Assembly (NCBI RefSeq): GCF_031180885.1
Contig: NZ_JAPSLK010000001.1
Span: 1 to 64,000, forward strand
From: Saccharothrix sp.
GTDB taxonomy: Bacteria > Actinomycetota > Actinomycetes > Mycobacteriales > Pseudonocardiaceae
Reading direction: 5' to 3'
DNA length: 64,000 nt
Position numbers and translations under genes: made by a program. The notes beneath the pieces are model-generated. The model saw nothing but the letters and a program-made list of their open reading frames with translations, did no database searches and was not told where the DNA came from. Below, in pieces: positions 28,162-37,711 of the stretch. How positions within the stretch are numbered: position 1 is the first letter of the stretch; every line of letters begins with the position of its first letter.

Positions 28162-28281
28162 GGGATGACCGTACGCCCGAACCCGGCGCCACGGGACCCG
28201 CCGACGACGAAACGACCTCGAAAGCAGCAGGCCCGGATCAGGCGGCGGCAGATCCGCCTGACCCGGGCCACGAGCCAACGA

Positions 28282-29841
28282 TCAACCGACCTCGCGCGCC
28301 CGCAGGTCCTTGCGCAGGATCTTTCCCGACGCCGACTTCGGGATCGCCTCGATGAACTCCACCACCCGCACCTTCTTGTGCGGAGCCACCTGGGCCGCCA
28401 CGAACTCCATCACGCCCGCCCCGTCCAACGACGCTCCCGGCTGGAGCACGACGAACGCCTTGGGCACCTCCTCACCCTCATCGTCGCGCACCCCGACGAC
28501 GGCCGCGTCGGCGATCTCCTCGTGGGTCAGGAGCAACGCCTCCAGCTCCGCCGGCGGCACCTGGTAGCCCTTGTACTTGATCAGCTCCTTGACCCGGTCC
28601 ACGATGCTCACCAGGCCGTTCTCGTCGATCACGGCCACGTCGCCGGTGTGCAGCCAACCCTCGTCGTCCAGGGTCGCGGCGGTCGCGTCGGGGTTGTTCA
28701 GGTAGCCCTTCATGACGTTCGGGCCGCGGCACCACAGTTCGCCGCGTTCGCCGACGCCCACGTCCTCGCCGGTCGCCGGGTCGACGAAGCGGCACTCCAT
28801 GTTCGGGGCGATGACGCCGACCGTGCCGACGGGGATGTCGTCGCGGCCGTCGGGGATGGCGTGGCTGACCGGGCTCATCTCGGTCATCCCGTAGCCCTGC
28901 GACACCCGGCAGCCCAGGCGCTTCGACACCGCGGCGGCGAGGTCGACGTCCAGCGGCGCGGCGCCGGAGAAGATGGTGTCGATCGCGGACAGGTCGTACT
29001 GGTCGACCAAGGGGTGCTTGGCCAGCGCCACGGCCACCGGCGGCGCGATGTACACGCGGTTGGTGCGGTGGTCCTGGATGACCCGGAGGAATTCCGCCAG
29101 GTCGAACTTCGGCATGGTCACGACGGTCGCGCCGACGTACAGGCCGTTGTTCATCAGCACCTGCATGCCGTAGATGTGGAAGAACGGCAGCACTGCCAGG
29201 ATCCGGGTCTCCGCGCCCACCTCCAGCAGCGGCCCGCACTGGACGATGTTGGCCACCAGGTTGCGGTGGGTCAGCATCACGCCCTTGGCCTTGCCGGTGG
29301 TGCCCGACGAGTACGGCAGCACGGCGAGGTCTTCCGGGTCCACCGACACCTCGGGCACCGGGCCGGTCGACGCCAGCAACTCCGCCAGGCTCGGGTAGCC
29401 CTCGGCCTGGTCGAGCACGACGACGTCGGTCACGCCCGCCTTCTCCGCGCCCGGCGCGGCGTTGGGCAGCAGCACGGACACCGTGAACAGCATCTTCGCG
29501 CCCGCGTCGGCGAGCTGGTGCGCGACCTCGTCGGCCGTGTAGAGGGCGTTGATCGTGGTGGCGGTCGCGCCGGCGCGGAGGATGCCGTGGAAGACGACCG
29601 CGTAGTACGGGGTGTTCGGGCTCAGGATGCCGACCACGTCGCCCTTGCCGATGCCCCGCTCGGCCAGCGCCGCCGCGAGCCGGTCCACCGCACCCGCGAG
29701 CTGCCGGTAGGTGAGCGACGCGCCCGACGTGCCGTCGACGAGCGCCACCCGGTCGGCGCGGTCGCCGAGGTCGGCGAACAGCAGCTCGTGCAGCGAGACG
29801 TCCGGAACCACGACATCGGGGAATGGACTGCGGAAGACCAT
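28282..29841 (-). CDS. 4-coumarate-CoA ligase-family acyl-CoA synthetase
   Basis: 519 aa adenylate-forming enzyme: LPYSSGTTGKAKGVMLTHRNL (P-loop, about 175-195), SQGYGMTEMSPVSHAI (about 320), WLHTGDVAVIDENGLVSIVDRVKELIKYKGYQVPPAELE (about 405-445) and the catalytic Lys in IPKSASGKILRKDL. Many actinobacterial 4CL-family members act on fatty or aryl acids; the exact acid is not readable. No other pathway genes are next to it. Confidence 0.88.
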   Translation of the reverse strand: MVFRSPFPDVVVPDVSLHELLFADLGDRADRVALVDGTSGASLTYRQLAGAVDRLAAALAERGIGKGDVVGILSPNTPYYAVVFHGILRAGATATTINALYTADEVAHQLADAGAKMLFTVSVLLPNAAPGAEKAGVTDVVVLDQAEGYPSLAELLASTGPVPEVSVDPEDLAVLPYSSGTTGKAKGVMLTHRNLVANIVQCGPLLEVGAETRILAVLPFFHIYGMQVLMNNGLYVGATVVTMPKFDLAEFLRVIQDHRTNRVYIAPPVAVALAKHPLVDQYDLSAIDTIFSGAAPLDVDLAAAVSKRLGCRVSQGYGMTEMSPVSHAIPDGRDDIPVGTVGVIAPNMECRFVDPATGEDVGVGERGELWCRGPNVMKGYLNNPDATAATLDDEGWLHTGDVAVIDENGLVSIVDRVKELIKYKGYQVPPAELEALLLTHEEIADAAVVGVRDDEGEEVPKAFVVLQPGASLDGAGVMEFVAAQVAPHKKVRVVEFIEAIPKSASGKILRKDLRAREVG

Positions 29842-30147
29842 GCGGCGACCCCACTACTCGTAAGTAACTGCGATCCCGCCATCGTGAGGTACCGCACAAA
29901 CCAGGTCAAGGTGCCCACATGATCACGGAGACGTTACTTAACGCGGCTAAGAACACTCGAATGGAGTAGCGCGAGGTCTTGTGGTGATCGCCGGCGATCT
30001 GCCAAGTTGACAGGGCCCAACGGGTCGGCTCCCACGCACTCCGACGACCTGTTCGGCACCACCGCGGTTTGCCATCCCCCCGTCGAACCGCGGCCCGCTG
30101 GGATTCTCGGGCTCCCCCCGCCCGGATCCCCAGGTAGCGGGGACTGA
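29842..30147. other. Regulatory-looking intergenic region upstream of the 4CL-type gene
   Basis: Most of the 392-bp gap up to 30233. It holds CGTTACTTAACG (29932-29943, 5-bp inverted arms) and the near-palindrome GTGAGGTACCGCAC (29884-29897). A TAAGTAAC core occurs just upstream of the 29841 start and again, inverted, within 29932-29943. No gene is visible. I infer operator sites for an unknown regulator. Confidence 0.4.
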
Positions 30148-30198
30148 CGCGGGGCGGCTTGAGCTCGCGACTCCCCCTCTCTCCCAAGCCGCCCCGCG
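30148..30198 (-). terminator. Strong hairpin after the DUF4349 gene
   Basis: A 14-bp perfect stem (CGCGGGGCGGCTTG with CAAGCCGCCCCGCG) with a 23-nt loop begins 36 nt after the DUF4349 stop on the minus strand. It has no T-run. I read it as the transcript end of the 33788-30234 gene set. Confidence 0.65.
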
Positions 30199-30233
30199 CT
30201 CCACGCGCGTGCCCACTCTCCGTGGGCGTCCGG

Positions 30234-31124
30234 TCAGGGAACGCTCTTCCGGGTGACCAACGTCCGGCGGTTGCGCCGCCACACCAGGTAGGCGACGACG
30301 GGCACGCCGAGCACCACCGCGAACGGCAGCACCGCGCCGAGCACGACCAGCAGCCACGACACCGCGCCGACCAGCGCGTCCCAGCCCCCGCCGAACGCGC
30401 TGAGGAACGTGGGCTCCTCCTTCTCCTTCGGCTCGACCGGCGGTGCGGACTTCTGGTTCACCGTGACGGTCAACGTCGACATGGCGACCTGGCCCTTGAG
30501 CGTGTCGTGCCGGCGCTGGAGCGACTCCAGCTCGGACTGCCGCTTGGTCAGCTCGGCCTCGATCGTGGTGATCTCCGACGTGCTCCCGGCCCGCTCCAGC
30601 AGCCCGCGCACCCGCTCCACGCTGGCCCGCTGGTTCGCCAGCCGCGCCTCGACGTCCACCACCTGCTCGGTGACGTCCTCGCTCTTCAGGTCGCGCCGCG
30701 TCATCTCGGTGTCGGGCAGCGCGTCGAAGTCCTTGAGCACCGCGTCCAGCCGGTCGCCGGGCACCCGCAGGGTCACCGTGCCCTGCGTCTTGGTCGCGTT
30801 CTCCTGCGCCGGGTAGCCGCCCTTGGCCAGCACCAACTGCTTGACCTGGTCCAAGACCCCGGTGACGTCGGTCGTCCGCAGCTCCACCGAGGCGGTGCGC
30901 ACGAGCTGCCGCTCCTGCTGCACCGCGCCGGTGTTCTGCACCTCGCCCTTGGCCGGTTCGCCCGGCTTGCCCTGCTGCGGCGTCAGTGCGCCCTGCTGCG
31001 GCGTGGGCGCGGCCACCCGCGCGTCACCGGCCTCCCCGCTGGTGCTCGTGCCCGAGTCCGCCGAACACCCGGCCAGCGCGAGCACCGCTAACGCCGCGAC
31101 CGCGAACCCCGTGCGTCTGCCCAT
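30234..31124 (-). CDS. DUF4349 lipoprotein
   Basis: 296 aa. Signal peptide with lipobox (VLALAGCSADSG, Cys at about 20), then a DUF4349 domain with a long helical hairpin (ARLANQRASVERVRGLLERAGSTSEITTIEAELTKRQSELESLQRRHDTLKGQV). A C-terminal membrane helix (WDALVGAVSWLLVVLGAVLPFAVVLGVPVVAYLVW) and a basic tail complete it. It should be lipid-anchored outside with a second membrane span. Function unknown. GGAGGGG precedes the ATG at 31124. Confidence 0.85.
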   Translation of the reverse strand: MGRRTGFAVAALAVLALAGCSADSGTSTSGEAGDARVAAPTPQQGALTPQQGKPGEPAKGEVQNTGAVQQERQLVRTASVELRTTDVTGVLDQVKQLVLAKGGYPAQENATKTQGTVTLRVPGDRLDAVLKDFDALPDTEMTRRDLKSEDVTEQVVDVEARLANQRASVERVRGLLERAGSTSEITTIEAELTKRQSELESLQRRHDTLKGQVAMSTLTVTVNQKSAPPVEPKEKEEPTFLSAFGGGWDALVGAVSWLLVVLGAVLPFAVVLGVPVVAYLVWRRNRRTLVTRKSVP

Positions 31125-31249
31125 GTCCCCTCCCTGGGTGGCTTGTCACCCGGCAGACGGAACACCGACAACGGTCAGTTGCGCCTCAACCGATCACGAT
31201 TCGGTCGCGAGGTCGCGTCGGGCGACCTCGCCGACCTGCCGGAGGCAGG

Positions 31250-31735
31250 TCAATCCAACGGAGCAACCAGGTGCTCAAACGCCCGCAGGTTCGCAAGGGA
31301 CTCGCCGCGAGACACCCGCCAGTCCCACTCGCGTTGGATCGCGCCCTTGAAACCGATCTCCAGCAACGTGTTGAAGTCGCCGTCCGCGGCCTCCACCACC
31401 TGGCCGAGCACCCGGTCCAGCTCCTCCGGCGTCACCGCGTGCAGGGCGATCCGCCCCACCAGGTAGATGTCGCCGCGGGTGTCGATCGTGTAGTGCACGC
31501 CGTAGAGCTTCGCGTTGCGGCGCAACAGGAAGCGGAACACGTCCTCGTGCGCCTCGTCCGGGTTGCGGCACACGAACGCCTCGACCACCAGGGCGTGCCG
31601 GCCGACGACCAGCCAGCAGTTGGTCTGCAGCTTCTTCGTGCCGGGCAGGGTCACGAAGAACTTGCCGGGCTGGTCGTGCCGGTAGGCCAGCTCCCGGTCG
31701 TCCAAAGCGGACGCGATGGTCTCGTCCAGGCTCAA
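31250..31735 (-). CDS. YbjN-domain protein
   Basis: 161 aa with a YbjN/type III chaperone-like fold: [64 protein letters not shown]. It begins with a TTG at 31735 that overlaps the mshA stop (TTGA), so it is translationally coupled to mshA, as in mycobacteria. No direct biochemical role is known; the constant pairing with mshA suggests a link to mycothiol synthesis. Confidence 0.85.
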   Translation of the reverse strand: MSLDETIASALDDRELAYRHDQPGKFFVTLPGTKKLQTNCWLVVGRHALVVEAFVCRNPDEAHEDVFRFLLRRNAKLYGVHYTIDTRGDIYLVGRIALHAVTPEELDRVLGQVVEAADGDFNTLLEIGFKGAIQREWDWRVSRGESLANLRAFEHLVAPLD

Positions 31736-32985
31736 GCGAACACCTCCTCGCGGAACACGTCCCGGGCTTGGGCGTACCCCGCGAGCAGTGAATCAGTCGT
31801 GCGGTCCCAGGAGAACCGGCGGGCGTGGCCCACGGCGTTGCTCGCCAGCTCCTCCCGGAACGCGGGGTGCAGCACGACCTGCGCCAGCGTCCGGCCCCAC
31901 GCGGCCGGGTCGTGGCCCGCGACCAGCAGACCGGACACGCCGTCGCGCACGGCCACCGGCAGCCCGCCGACCTCCGCCGCGACCACCGGCGTGCCGCACG
32001 CTTGCGCCTCCAGCGCCACCAGCCCGAACGACTCGTTGTGGCTGGGCACGACCACCACGTCCGCCGCCCGGTACACCCGGGCCAGCGCCTCCCCGCCCTG
32101 CGGCGGCAGGAACCGCACCACGTCCGCGATGCCCAGCTCGCCGGCCAGCAGCTTCAGGTCCTCCGGCGTCTTCATGCCCGACCCCGACGGCCCGCCGACG
32201 ACCAGCACGACCAGGCGGTCCCGGACCCCGGGTTCCCGGGCCAGCAGGTCCGCGGCGGCCTTGAGCAGCACGTCCGGCGCCTTCAACGGCTGGATGCGGC
32301 CCACGAACGCGAGCACCACGGCGTCCGGCCGCAGGTCCAGCGCCGCGCGCGCGGCCTCGCTGTCACCGGGCGCGAACCGGTCGAGGTCCACCCCCGGCGG
32401 CACGACCGCGACCTTGGCCGGGTCGGCGTCGTAGAGCTTGATCAGCTCGCCCGCCTCCACGTCGGTGTTGGCGACCAGCAGGTCCGCCTCGGCGACCACC
32501 TGCTCCTCGCCGATCACCCGCATCCTGGGCTCGGGCGTGTCGCACGAGGCGAGGTTGGCGTTCTTGACCTTGGCCAGGGTGTGCGCGGTGTGCACCAGCG
32601 GCACGCCCCAGCGCTCCCGGGCCAGCCACCCGACCTGGCCGGACAGCCAGTAGTGCGAGTGGACGACGTCGTAGTGGCCGGGGTCATGGCGGGCCTCGGC
32701 GCGCAGCACGCCCGCGGTGAACGCGCACAGCTGGCCCGGCAGCTCCTCCTTGCCCAGGCCCTCGAACGGACCGGCCACGACGTGCCGCACGGTCACGCCC
32801 GGCGCGAGTTCGGCGACCGGCGGCAGGTCCGACGACGTGGCCCGGGTGAAGATCTCCACCTCCAGGCCGCGCCGCGCCATCCGCACGGCGGTCTGCACGA
32901 TGTAGACGTTCATGCCGCCCGCGTCGCCCGTGCCCGGCTGCTCCAGCGGCGAGGTGTGCACCGACAGCACCGCGACGCGCTTCAC
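31732..32985 (-). CDS. mshA: D-inositol-3-phosphate glycosyltransferase (mycothiol synthesis)
   Basis: 417 aa GT4-type GT-B enzyme. It transfers GlcNAc from UDP-GlcNAc to inositol-3-phosphate, the first step of mycothiol synthesis. Motifs: [70 protein letters not shown], and the nucleotide-sugar site [23 protein letters not shown]. The GTG at 32985 overlaps the stop of the hydrolase gene (GTGA). A mycothiol-dependent maleylpyruvate isomerase-family gene occurs at 40158. Confidence 0.96.
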   Translation of the reverse strand: MKRVAVLSVHTSPLEQPGTGDAGGMNVYIVQTAVRMARRGLEVEIFTRATSSDLPPVAELAPGVTVRHVVAGPFEGLGKEELPGQLCAFTAGVLRAEARHDPGHYDVVHSHYWLSGQVGWLARERWGVPLVHTAHTLAKVKNANLASCDTPEPRMRVIGEEQVVAEADLLVANTDVEAGELIKLYDADPAKVAVVPPGVDLDRFAPGDSEAARAALDLRPDAVVLAFVGRIQPLKAPDVLLKAAADLLAREPGVRDRLVVLVVGGPSGSGMKTPEDLKLLAGELGIADVVRFLPPQGGEALARVYRAADVVVVPSHNESFGLVALEAQACGTPVVAAEVGGLPVAVRDGVSGLLVAGHDPAAWGRTLAQVVLHPAFREELASNAVGHARRFSWDRTTDSLLAGYAQARDVFREEVFA

Positions 32986-33788
32986 GACACGACCGCCGCG
33001 GTGTGCGCCACGAAGGCGGCGAGGTCGGCGTTGAACCGCTCCGGCCGCTCCAGGAACGGCGCGTGCCCGGTGTTCTCGTAGTGCCGCAACTCGGCTCCGG
33101 GGATCGTGGCCGCCGCGTACGCCCCGGCGGCCGGGTCCACCACCTCGTCGGCGGTGCCGTGCACCACCAGTGTCGGCTTGTCCACGGCCCGCAGCACCTC
33201 GGCGGACCCGACGTCCCGCCGGAACAGCGCCGCGCGCACCCGGGCCGGCACCCGCAGGGCCGTGCCGAGCATCCACTGCCGGGTCGGCCCGTCGAACCGG
33301 CCCTGGTGCTCGTAGAACTCCGCCAGCGCGGGCACCGCCACCGCCGGGTCCTCGGACAACGCGGCGGGCAGCGCCGCGCGCATCGCGGGCCCGGTCGCAC
33401 CGCCCGGACGGCCGCGGCCGATCTCGGTGATGGCGCCCACCAGCACCAGCCCGCGCACGTCGGCCGTGCCGAACGCGCGCAGGTAGTCGGTGATCACCAG
33501 GCCGCCGTAGGACCAGCCGACCAGCACCGCCGGACCGGTGTGGTCCAGCACCGCCCGCAGGTCGCGCGCCCACACCGCCGAGTCGCCGTAGCCGTCGTCC
33601 GGCGCGTCGGAGGAGCCGTGCCCGCGCAGGTCGAGGGCGTGGGCGCGGAAGGACGGGTCGGCGAGCTGGTGCGACCACGCCTCCCCGGACTGCGCCCAAC
33701 CGTGCACCAGCACCACCGCCGGCCCGTCGGTCGGGCTCTGCCGGACGGCGAGCCGCACGCCCTCGGCGGTGAGGAGAGAAGTCAGCAC
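32982..33788 (-). CDS. Alpha/beta hydrolase
   Basis: 268 aa. Classical fold: oxyanion segment [12 protein letters not shown], nucleophile elbow [15 protein letters not shown] (Ser about 93), [14 protein letters not shown] (Asp) and the catalytic His in [14 protein letters not shown]. Non-haem haloperoxidase or esterase-like; the substrate is unknown. The GTG at 33788 has GAGG six bases upstream and is preferred to the TTG at 33800. It is first in a coupled hydrolase-mshA-ybjN unit. Confidence 0.87.
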   Translation of the reverse strand: MLTSLLTAEGVRLAVRQSPTDGPAVVLVHGWAQSGEAWSHQLADPSFRAHALDLRGHGSSDAPDDGYGDSAVWARDLRAVLDHTGPAVLVGWSYGGLVITDYLRAFGTADVRGLVLVGAITEIGRGRPGGATGPAMRAALPAALSEDPAVAVPALAEFYEHQGRFDGPTRQWMLGTALRVPARVRAALFRRDVGSAEVLRAVDKPTLVVHGTADEVVDPAAGAYAAATIPGAELRHYENTGHAPFLERPERFNADLAAFVAHTAAVVS

Positions 33789-33897
33789 GACGTACCTCAA
33801 CGCTGGGATGACCCCATCGCTTCCCGATGGAACCCGACGTCACACCCGGCTCTGCTAGCCTGGGACCCGAGTGGATCTTCGAACGCCCGAGGAGCTG

Positions 33898-33957
33898 ATG
33901 AACATGGCTGCCCACAGCCGTCTTCAGCCTGCCCTCACCCGGTCGACGCGCCCCTGA
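33898..33957 (+). CDS. Possible 19-aa leader peptide
   Basis: A short open frame, [19 protein letters not shown], has a good GAGGAG ribosome site and lies 39 nt before the TTG of the GNAT gene. A TAGCCT -10-like hexamer (33856-33861) precedes it. The repeated TTCGAA words before and after the frame (around 33880 and 33976) could pair. It may be a regulatory leader; its translation is unproven. Confidence 0.4.
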   Translation: MNMAAHSRLQPALTRSTRP

Positions 33958-33996
33958 GCGCGAGACCCCCTCTTCGAAGAACCCGGAGCACATCCC

Positions 33997-34461
33997 TTGA
34001 TCACCACTGATCGTCTCGACCTGCCCGCGTGGACCGACGCCGACCTCGCCGCCGTCGCGGCGGGCACCCGGCTCGACCACTGGGCGCCCGACTTCCCCGC
34101 CGACGGCGACCGCGTCATCGCCGGTCTGGTCGCCGACCGGCCGGAATGGCGCGGCGAGTTCGGCCACCGCCTGCTCGTGGAACGCGCCACCGGCCTGGTC
34201 GTCGGCTCGATCGGCCTGTTCTGGCCGCCGTCCGACGGCCGCCTGGAGATCGGCTACGGCGTAGTTCCGTCACGCCGGGGCATCGGGTACGCGACCGAGG
34301 CCACCCGGGCGCTGGCGTCGTACGCCCGCACCGCGCCGGGTGTGACCGTCGTCCACGCGGGCGTCGACCCGGCCAACCCGGCGTCGGTCCGCGTGCTGGT
34401 GAAGGCGGGCTTCACGCTCGTCGACGCCGGCGCGGAAGTCCACCGGTACGAGTTCATCTAG
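33997..34461 (+). CDS. GNAT family N-acetyltransferase (RimJ/RimL type)
   Basis: 154 aa: start [19 protein letters not shown], acetyl-CoA binding region [26 protein letters not shown] (motif A, RRGIGYA) and [15 protein letters not shown]. The target is not predictable. It starts with TTG at 33997, since homology begins immediately there. It ends 4 nt before a perfect hairpin terminator. Confidence 0.82.
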   Translation: MITTDRLDLPAWTDADLAAVAAGTRLDHWAPDFPADGDRVIAGLVADRPEWRGEFGHRLLVERATGLVVGSIGLFWPPSDGRLEIGYGVVPSRRGIGYATEATRALASYARTAPGVTVVHAGVDPANPASVRVLVKAGFTLVDAGAEVHRYEFI

Positions 34462-34464
34462 GCG

Positions 34465-34501
34465 AAAGGCCCGGTGGCTCGTCGTGAGCCACCGGGCCTT
34501 T
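34465..34501. terminator. Bidirectional terminator between GNAT and L,D-transpeptidase genes
   Basis: A 16-bp perfect stem (AAAGGCCCGGTGGCTC with its complement) around the loop GTCGT. The A-run on one side and T-run on the other let it work for both converging transcripts. Confidence 0.92.
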
Positions 34502-34528
34502 CCGGGCGTTCAGAGCACGTTGGGCGTT

Positions 34529-35674
34529 CTAGAGCGCGGACATCGTCTGCCACTGCGCCCACGGGATCTGCCAGTCGTACCAGTCGTACTGGGCGGGCAG
34601 CGTGGTGATCGAGCCGGTGACCTCCACCGGGTCGCCCACCAGGGCGCTGTCGTAGTAGGCCTTGGCGTCGGCCTCCAGCAGGTTCGCGCAGCCGTGGGAG
34701 GTGTTGGCGCGACCGATGTTGCCCGCGTTGTCGTTGTTCTCGTGGATGAACTCGCCGTGGTTGGAGAAGCGGACGGCCCACTTCTTCAGCACGTTGGTGT
34801 AGCCGTAGCGCGGGTTGTCGAAGCTGAACTGCGGGTCCTTCTGCATGACCACGAACGTGCCGTTCGGGGTGGTCAGCTCAGGGTCGTTGTCCCGGCCGAA
34901 CGACGCCGGGTAGCTGGCCACCTGCTGCCCGTCCCGCTCCACGACGAGCTGGTGCGACGGCGTGTGGATCTTCACGACCTGGTTGCGGCCGATGGTGAAG
35001 TCGCTGGTCACGTCCGCCTTGCCGAACGCGCCGCCGCCGTAGGGGACGCCGTAGAGCTTGGCCTCGACGTGCACCTTGGTGTTCGCGGGCCAGTACTTCT
35101 CGGGCCGGTAGTGCACCTCGCGGGAGTTCAGCCAGGCCCAGCTGCCCTTGACGTTCGCGGAGTTGGTGACGGTCAGCGCCTTCTCGGCGCCGGCGCGGTC
35201 GGCCACGTCCGCCTCGAACTTGACCATGATCGGGACGGCCACGCCGACGGTCTGGTCGTCGCCGGGGAACAGCGTCGCGCGGACCTGGGAGGCCGGGGTG
35301 AGCGTGGTGAACGCGCCCTTCAGCTCGACCTTCTTGCCGTCGGTGCCGGTCGCCTTGCCCGCGTAGGTGTAGCTCTTGCCGAAGCCCAGCGGCTCGGTGC
35401 TCGACCAGGACTTCTTGTCGTCGGAGACCTTGCCCTCGACGGCCTTGCCCTCGGGGTTGGTCAGCGTGACCTGGTCGATGGTGCCCTCGGCGACGGTGAC
35501 CCGGACCGGCTGGTTGACCGGCACGTCGGTCGCGCCGTCGGCGGGCGCGGTGGTGAACTTCGCCACCGGCGGCTTGTCGCCGCCCTCGGGCTTCGCCGAC
35601 CCGGGCTCGACCTCGGCGGAGCACCCGACCAGCACGAGGCCCGCCACCAGCAGGGCCGTGACTCTCTTGCGCAC
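34529..35674 (-). CDS. L,D-transpeptidase lipoprotein (LdtMt5-like)
   Basis: 381 aa. Lipoprotein signal with lipobox LVLVGCSAE, two Ig-like domains (about 45-140 and 145-235) and a YkuD catalytic domain (about 240-360). His is in HGEFIHENN and the nucleophile Cys is in SHGCANLLEADAKAYYD. It makes 3-3 crosslinks in peptidoglycan, outside the membrane. The GTG at 35674 has GGGAGG upstream. Its location near murB and the SDR parallels mycobacterial lprQ/ldtMt5. Confidence 0.94.
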   Translation of the reverse strand: MRKRVTALLVAGLVLVGCSAEVEPGSAKPEGGDKPPVAKFTTAPADGATDVPVNQPVRVTVAEGTIDQVTLTNPEGKAVEGKVSDDKKSWSSTEPLGFGKSYTYAGKATGTDGKKVELKGAFTTLTPASQVRATLFPGDDQTVGVAVPIMVKFEADVADRAGAEKALTVTNSANVKGSWAWLNSREVHYRPEKYWPANTKVHVEAKLYGVPYGGGAFGKADVTSDFTIGRNQVVKIHTPSHQLVVERDGQQVASYPASFGRDNDPELTTPNGTFVVMQKDPQFSFDNPRYGYTNVLKKWAVRFSNHGEFIHENNDNAGNIGRANTSHGCANLLEADAKAYYDSALVGDPVEVTGSITTLPAQYDWYDWQIPWAQWQTMSAL

Positions 35675-35739
35675 TTCGACCTCCCGAACGAAAGGACGCC
35701 CACTGCGGCTTCCGGTGCTGGTGACTCGCGTCACAAGCC

Positions 35740-35745
35740 TAGGAT
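35740..35745 (+). promoter_or_regulatory. -10 element of a leaderless SDR gene
   Basis: TAGGAT ends 7 nt before the GTG at 35753, placing the expected transcription start at the initiation codon. There is no ribosome site upstream. Confidence 0.6.
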
Positions 35746-35752
35746 CTCCGCT

Positions 35753-36484
35753 GTGACCCGTCCTATCGCAGTAGTCACCGGAGCCAGCGCGGGAATCGGC
35801 GAGGCCACCGCGCGCAGGCTCGCCGCCGAGGGCTTCCACGTCGTGCTCGGCGCCCGACGGCTCGACCTCCTCAAGACTATCGCGGACGACGTCGACGGCA
35901 CGGCGGTCGAGCTGGACGTGACCTCCGCCGAGTCGGTGTCGGCCTTCCTGGACGCCGTGCCGTCCGCCCGGGTGCTCGTGAACAACGCGGGCGGGGCGCG
36001 CGGGCTGGACCCGGTGGCGTCCGCGGACGAGGACGACTGGCGGTGGATGTGGGAGACCAACGTCCTGGGCACGCTGCGGGTGACCAAGGGCCTGCTGCCG
36101 AAGTTGATCGAGTCCGGTGACGGGCACATCGTGACCGTGACGTCGGTGGCCGCGTACGAGGCGTACGACAACGGGTCGGGGTACACGTCGGCGAAGCACG
36201 CCCAGTCGGCGCTGCACCGGACGTTGCGCGGGGAGCTGCTCGGGCAGCCGGTGCGGATCACCGAGGTGCTGCCGGGCATGGTGGAGACGGACTTCTCGGT
36301 GAACCGGTTCGGGGGCGACGCGGAGCGGGCGGCGGCGGTGTACGCGGGCGTGGAGCCGTTGACGGCGGACGACGTCGCGGACGTGATCGCGTTCGCGGTG
36401 ACCCGGCCGTCGCACGTGAACCTGGACCAGATCGTCATGAAGCCGCGGGCGCAGGCGTCCGCGACCCGGGTGCACCGGTCCTAA
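35753..36484 (+). CDS. Short-chain dehydrogenase/reductase
   Basis: 243 aa classical SDR: cofactor motif VVTGASAGIGEATARRLA, NNAG (VLVNNAGGARG, about 79-89), catalytic Ser in VTSVAAYEAYD, and YxxxK in GYTSAKHAQSALHRTL. The substrate is unknown. It is divergent from the L,D-transpeptidase and its stop overlaps that of the convergent protease by 4 nt. The mycobacterial ldt region has an SDR in the same place. Confidence 0.88.
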   Translation: MTRPIAVVTGASAGIGEATARRLAAEGFHVVLGARRLDLLKTIADDVDGTAVELDVTSAESVSAFLDAVPSARVLVNNAGGARGLDPVASADEDDWRWMWETNVLGTLRVTKGLLPKLIESGDGHIVTVTSVAAYEAYDNGSGYTSAKHAQSALHRTLRGELLGQPVRITEVLPGMVETDFSVNRFGGDAERAAAVYAGVEPLTADDVADVIAFAVTRPSHVNLDQIVMKPRAQASATRVHRS

Positions 36485-37443
36485 GTGGACGGTTTCGGCG
36501 CGATCAGGTCGACGTCGAGCTGGTCGAGGACGTCGGCGATCGGGTTGGCGAAGCCGCGCTTGTCGCTGCCGCCGCAGTAGAGGCCGACCACCCGGTTGTC
36601 GTCGTCCAGCAGCACCGCGCCCGAGTCGCCGTGGTCCGCGAACGGCCCTTCGACCCGGATCTGGTTCTTCAGGGTGCGCACGCCGAGGCCCGCGCCGAAG
36701 TCGAGCGTGATGGTCGCGTCGGTGGAGGCGATCACGCCTTCCGTCAGCGCGGTGGTCCGGCCGCGCTTGCGCACCCGTTGCCCGATCTTGGCTTTGCCTT
36801 GTCCCGCAACGGGTCCGACCCCGAACACCTCCGGGCGGACGCGCGGGGTGGTGAGCAGGATCGCGGCGGCGTCGACACTTCCGGCCAGCGCGGCCCGGGC
36901 CAGGACGCCGATCTGGTCGCGGTAGGGGTGGCCGCCGTCGACCCGGGAGGGGTGGACCATCGGGTCGCCCACCGCCCAGGCGTCGTCCACGCAGGCCACG
37001 TGGAAGGCGGTCAGGGCCATGGTCCGCCGCCGGTTCCGGGGGGTGACCAGCGCGCCGAGGGTCCCCGCGACCAGGTAGTCGTCCGCCTCCGGCACGTCCG
37101 GCGGCACGAACCGGATCGCCCGACTCGGCCCGATCCCGATGCCGCCTGCCAGCACGTCGTGCCGCTCGGCGCCGCTCACGCCTTCCGGGGAGGCCAGGGT
37201 GTGGTGCGGGTAGAAGACGTCCTCGACGACATCCGTTGGCACACCGAGGACTTCGGACGGAATGGTGAACTGCGCCGCCCCTTTCTTCTCCCGCACGAAC
37301 ACCACGACCGCCGGCACCCCGGTCTCGACCCCGCGCACCACCTTCTCCCCGACGTCCACCCCGACAACTCCCGGCCGGCTGAGAAAGTCGCCCTCCACCA
37401 ACCGCTTGACGGCCAAAACCACCCCACGCCCGCCGCCCACCAT
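36481..37443 (-). CDS. Trypsin-like (S1-fold) serine protease without signal peptide
   Basis: 320 aa. The N-terminal ~95 residues (VKRLVEGDFLSRPGVVGVDVGEKVVRGVETGVPAVVVFVREK) resemble a pro- or binding domain. The protease-like core has the His in MALTAFHVACVDDAW, an Asp in SVDAAAILL and the nucleophile in FADHGDSGAVLLDDDNRVVGLYCGG. No signal peptide or membrane helix is visible, so it is cytoplasmic or exported by a non-classical route. The ATG at 37443 has GGAGG five bases upstream. Confidence 0.78.
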   Translation of the reverse strand: MVGGGRGVVLAVKRLVEGDFLSRPGVVGVDVGEKVVRGVETGVPAVVVFVREKKGAAQFTIPSEVLGVPTDVVEDVFYPHHTLASPEGVSGAERHDVLAGGIGIGPSRAIRFVPPDVPEADDYLVAGTLGALVTPRNRRRTMALTAFHVACVDDAWAVGDPMVHPSRVDGGHPYRDQIGVLARAALAGSVDAAAILLTTPRVRPEVFGVGPVAGQGKAKIGQRVRKRGRTTALTEGVIASTDATITLDFGAGLGVRTLKNQIRVEGPFADHGDSGAVLLDDDNRVVGLYCGGSDKRGFANPIADVLDQLDVDLIAPKPST

Positions 37444-37711
37444 GACGACCTCCAACAGGGACCTCTGCCTTCCATGAAACGCGCGGGGTGAGGTTTCGTC
37501 ACACTTGGTCACCCGTTCGGCCGTTCGGCGGCGCGGGTGGGGCGGGGTTGCCGCGGTGGGCCGGGGTGCCGGGGTGGGCATTGCAGCAGCGCGGCGGCAG
37601 CGGCGCGACAAGGCGGCACAGCAGCAGCGGCGGCGGGCGCGGCGGGCGCGGCGGCCGGCAAGGGCCTAGGTCGCGGGGTGGTGGTGAGGGGTGGGGGTTT
37701 GAGGGAGGGGG
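37444..37711. other. GC-rich low-complexity gap
   Basis: Runs of GGCGG, GCAGC and GGGTGG words between the protease start and the murB stop. Several frames stay open because of composition, but I see no gene. The protease promoter should lie near 37450-37500. Confidence 0.5.

Noticed and set aside
9897..29841. A biosynthetic gene cluster suggested by the two acyl-CoA ligases
   Set aside because: They are single genes among conserved core genes, with no carrier proteins, synthases or tailoring enzymes around them.
30148..30198. Riboswitch upstream of the 4CL-type gene
   Set aside because: The hairpin follows the DUF4349 stop on the same strand and lies over 300 bp from the next start; no known riboswitch core is visible, so a terminator is simpler.
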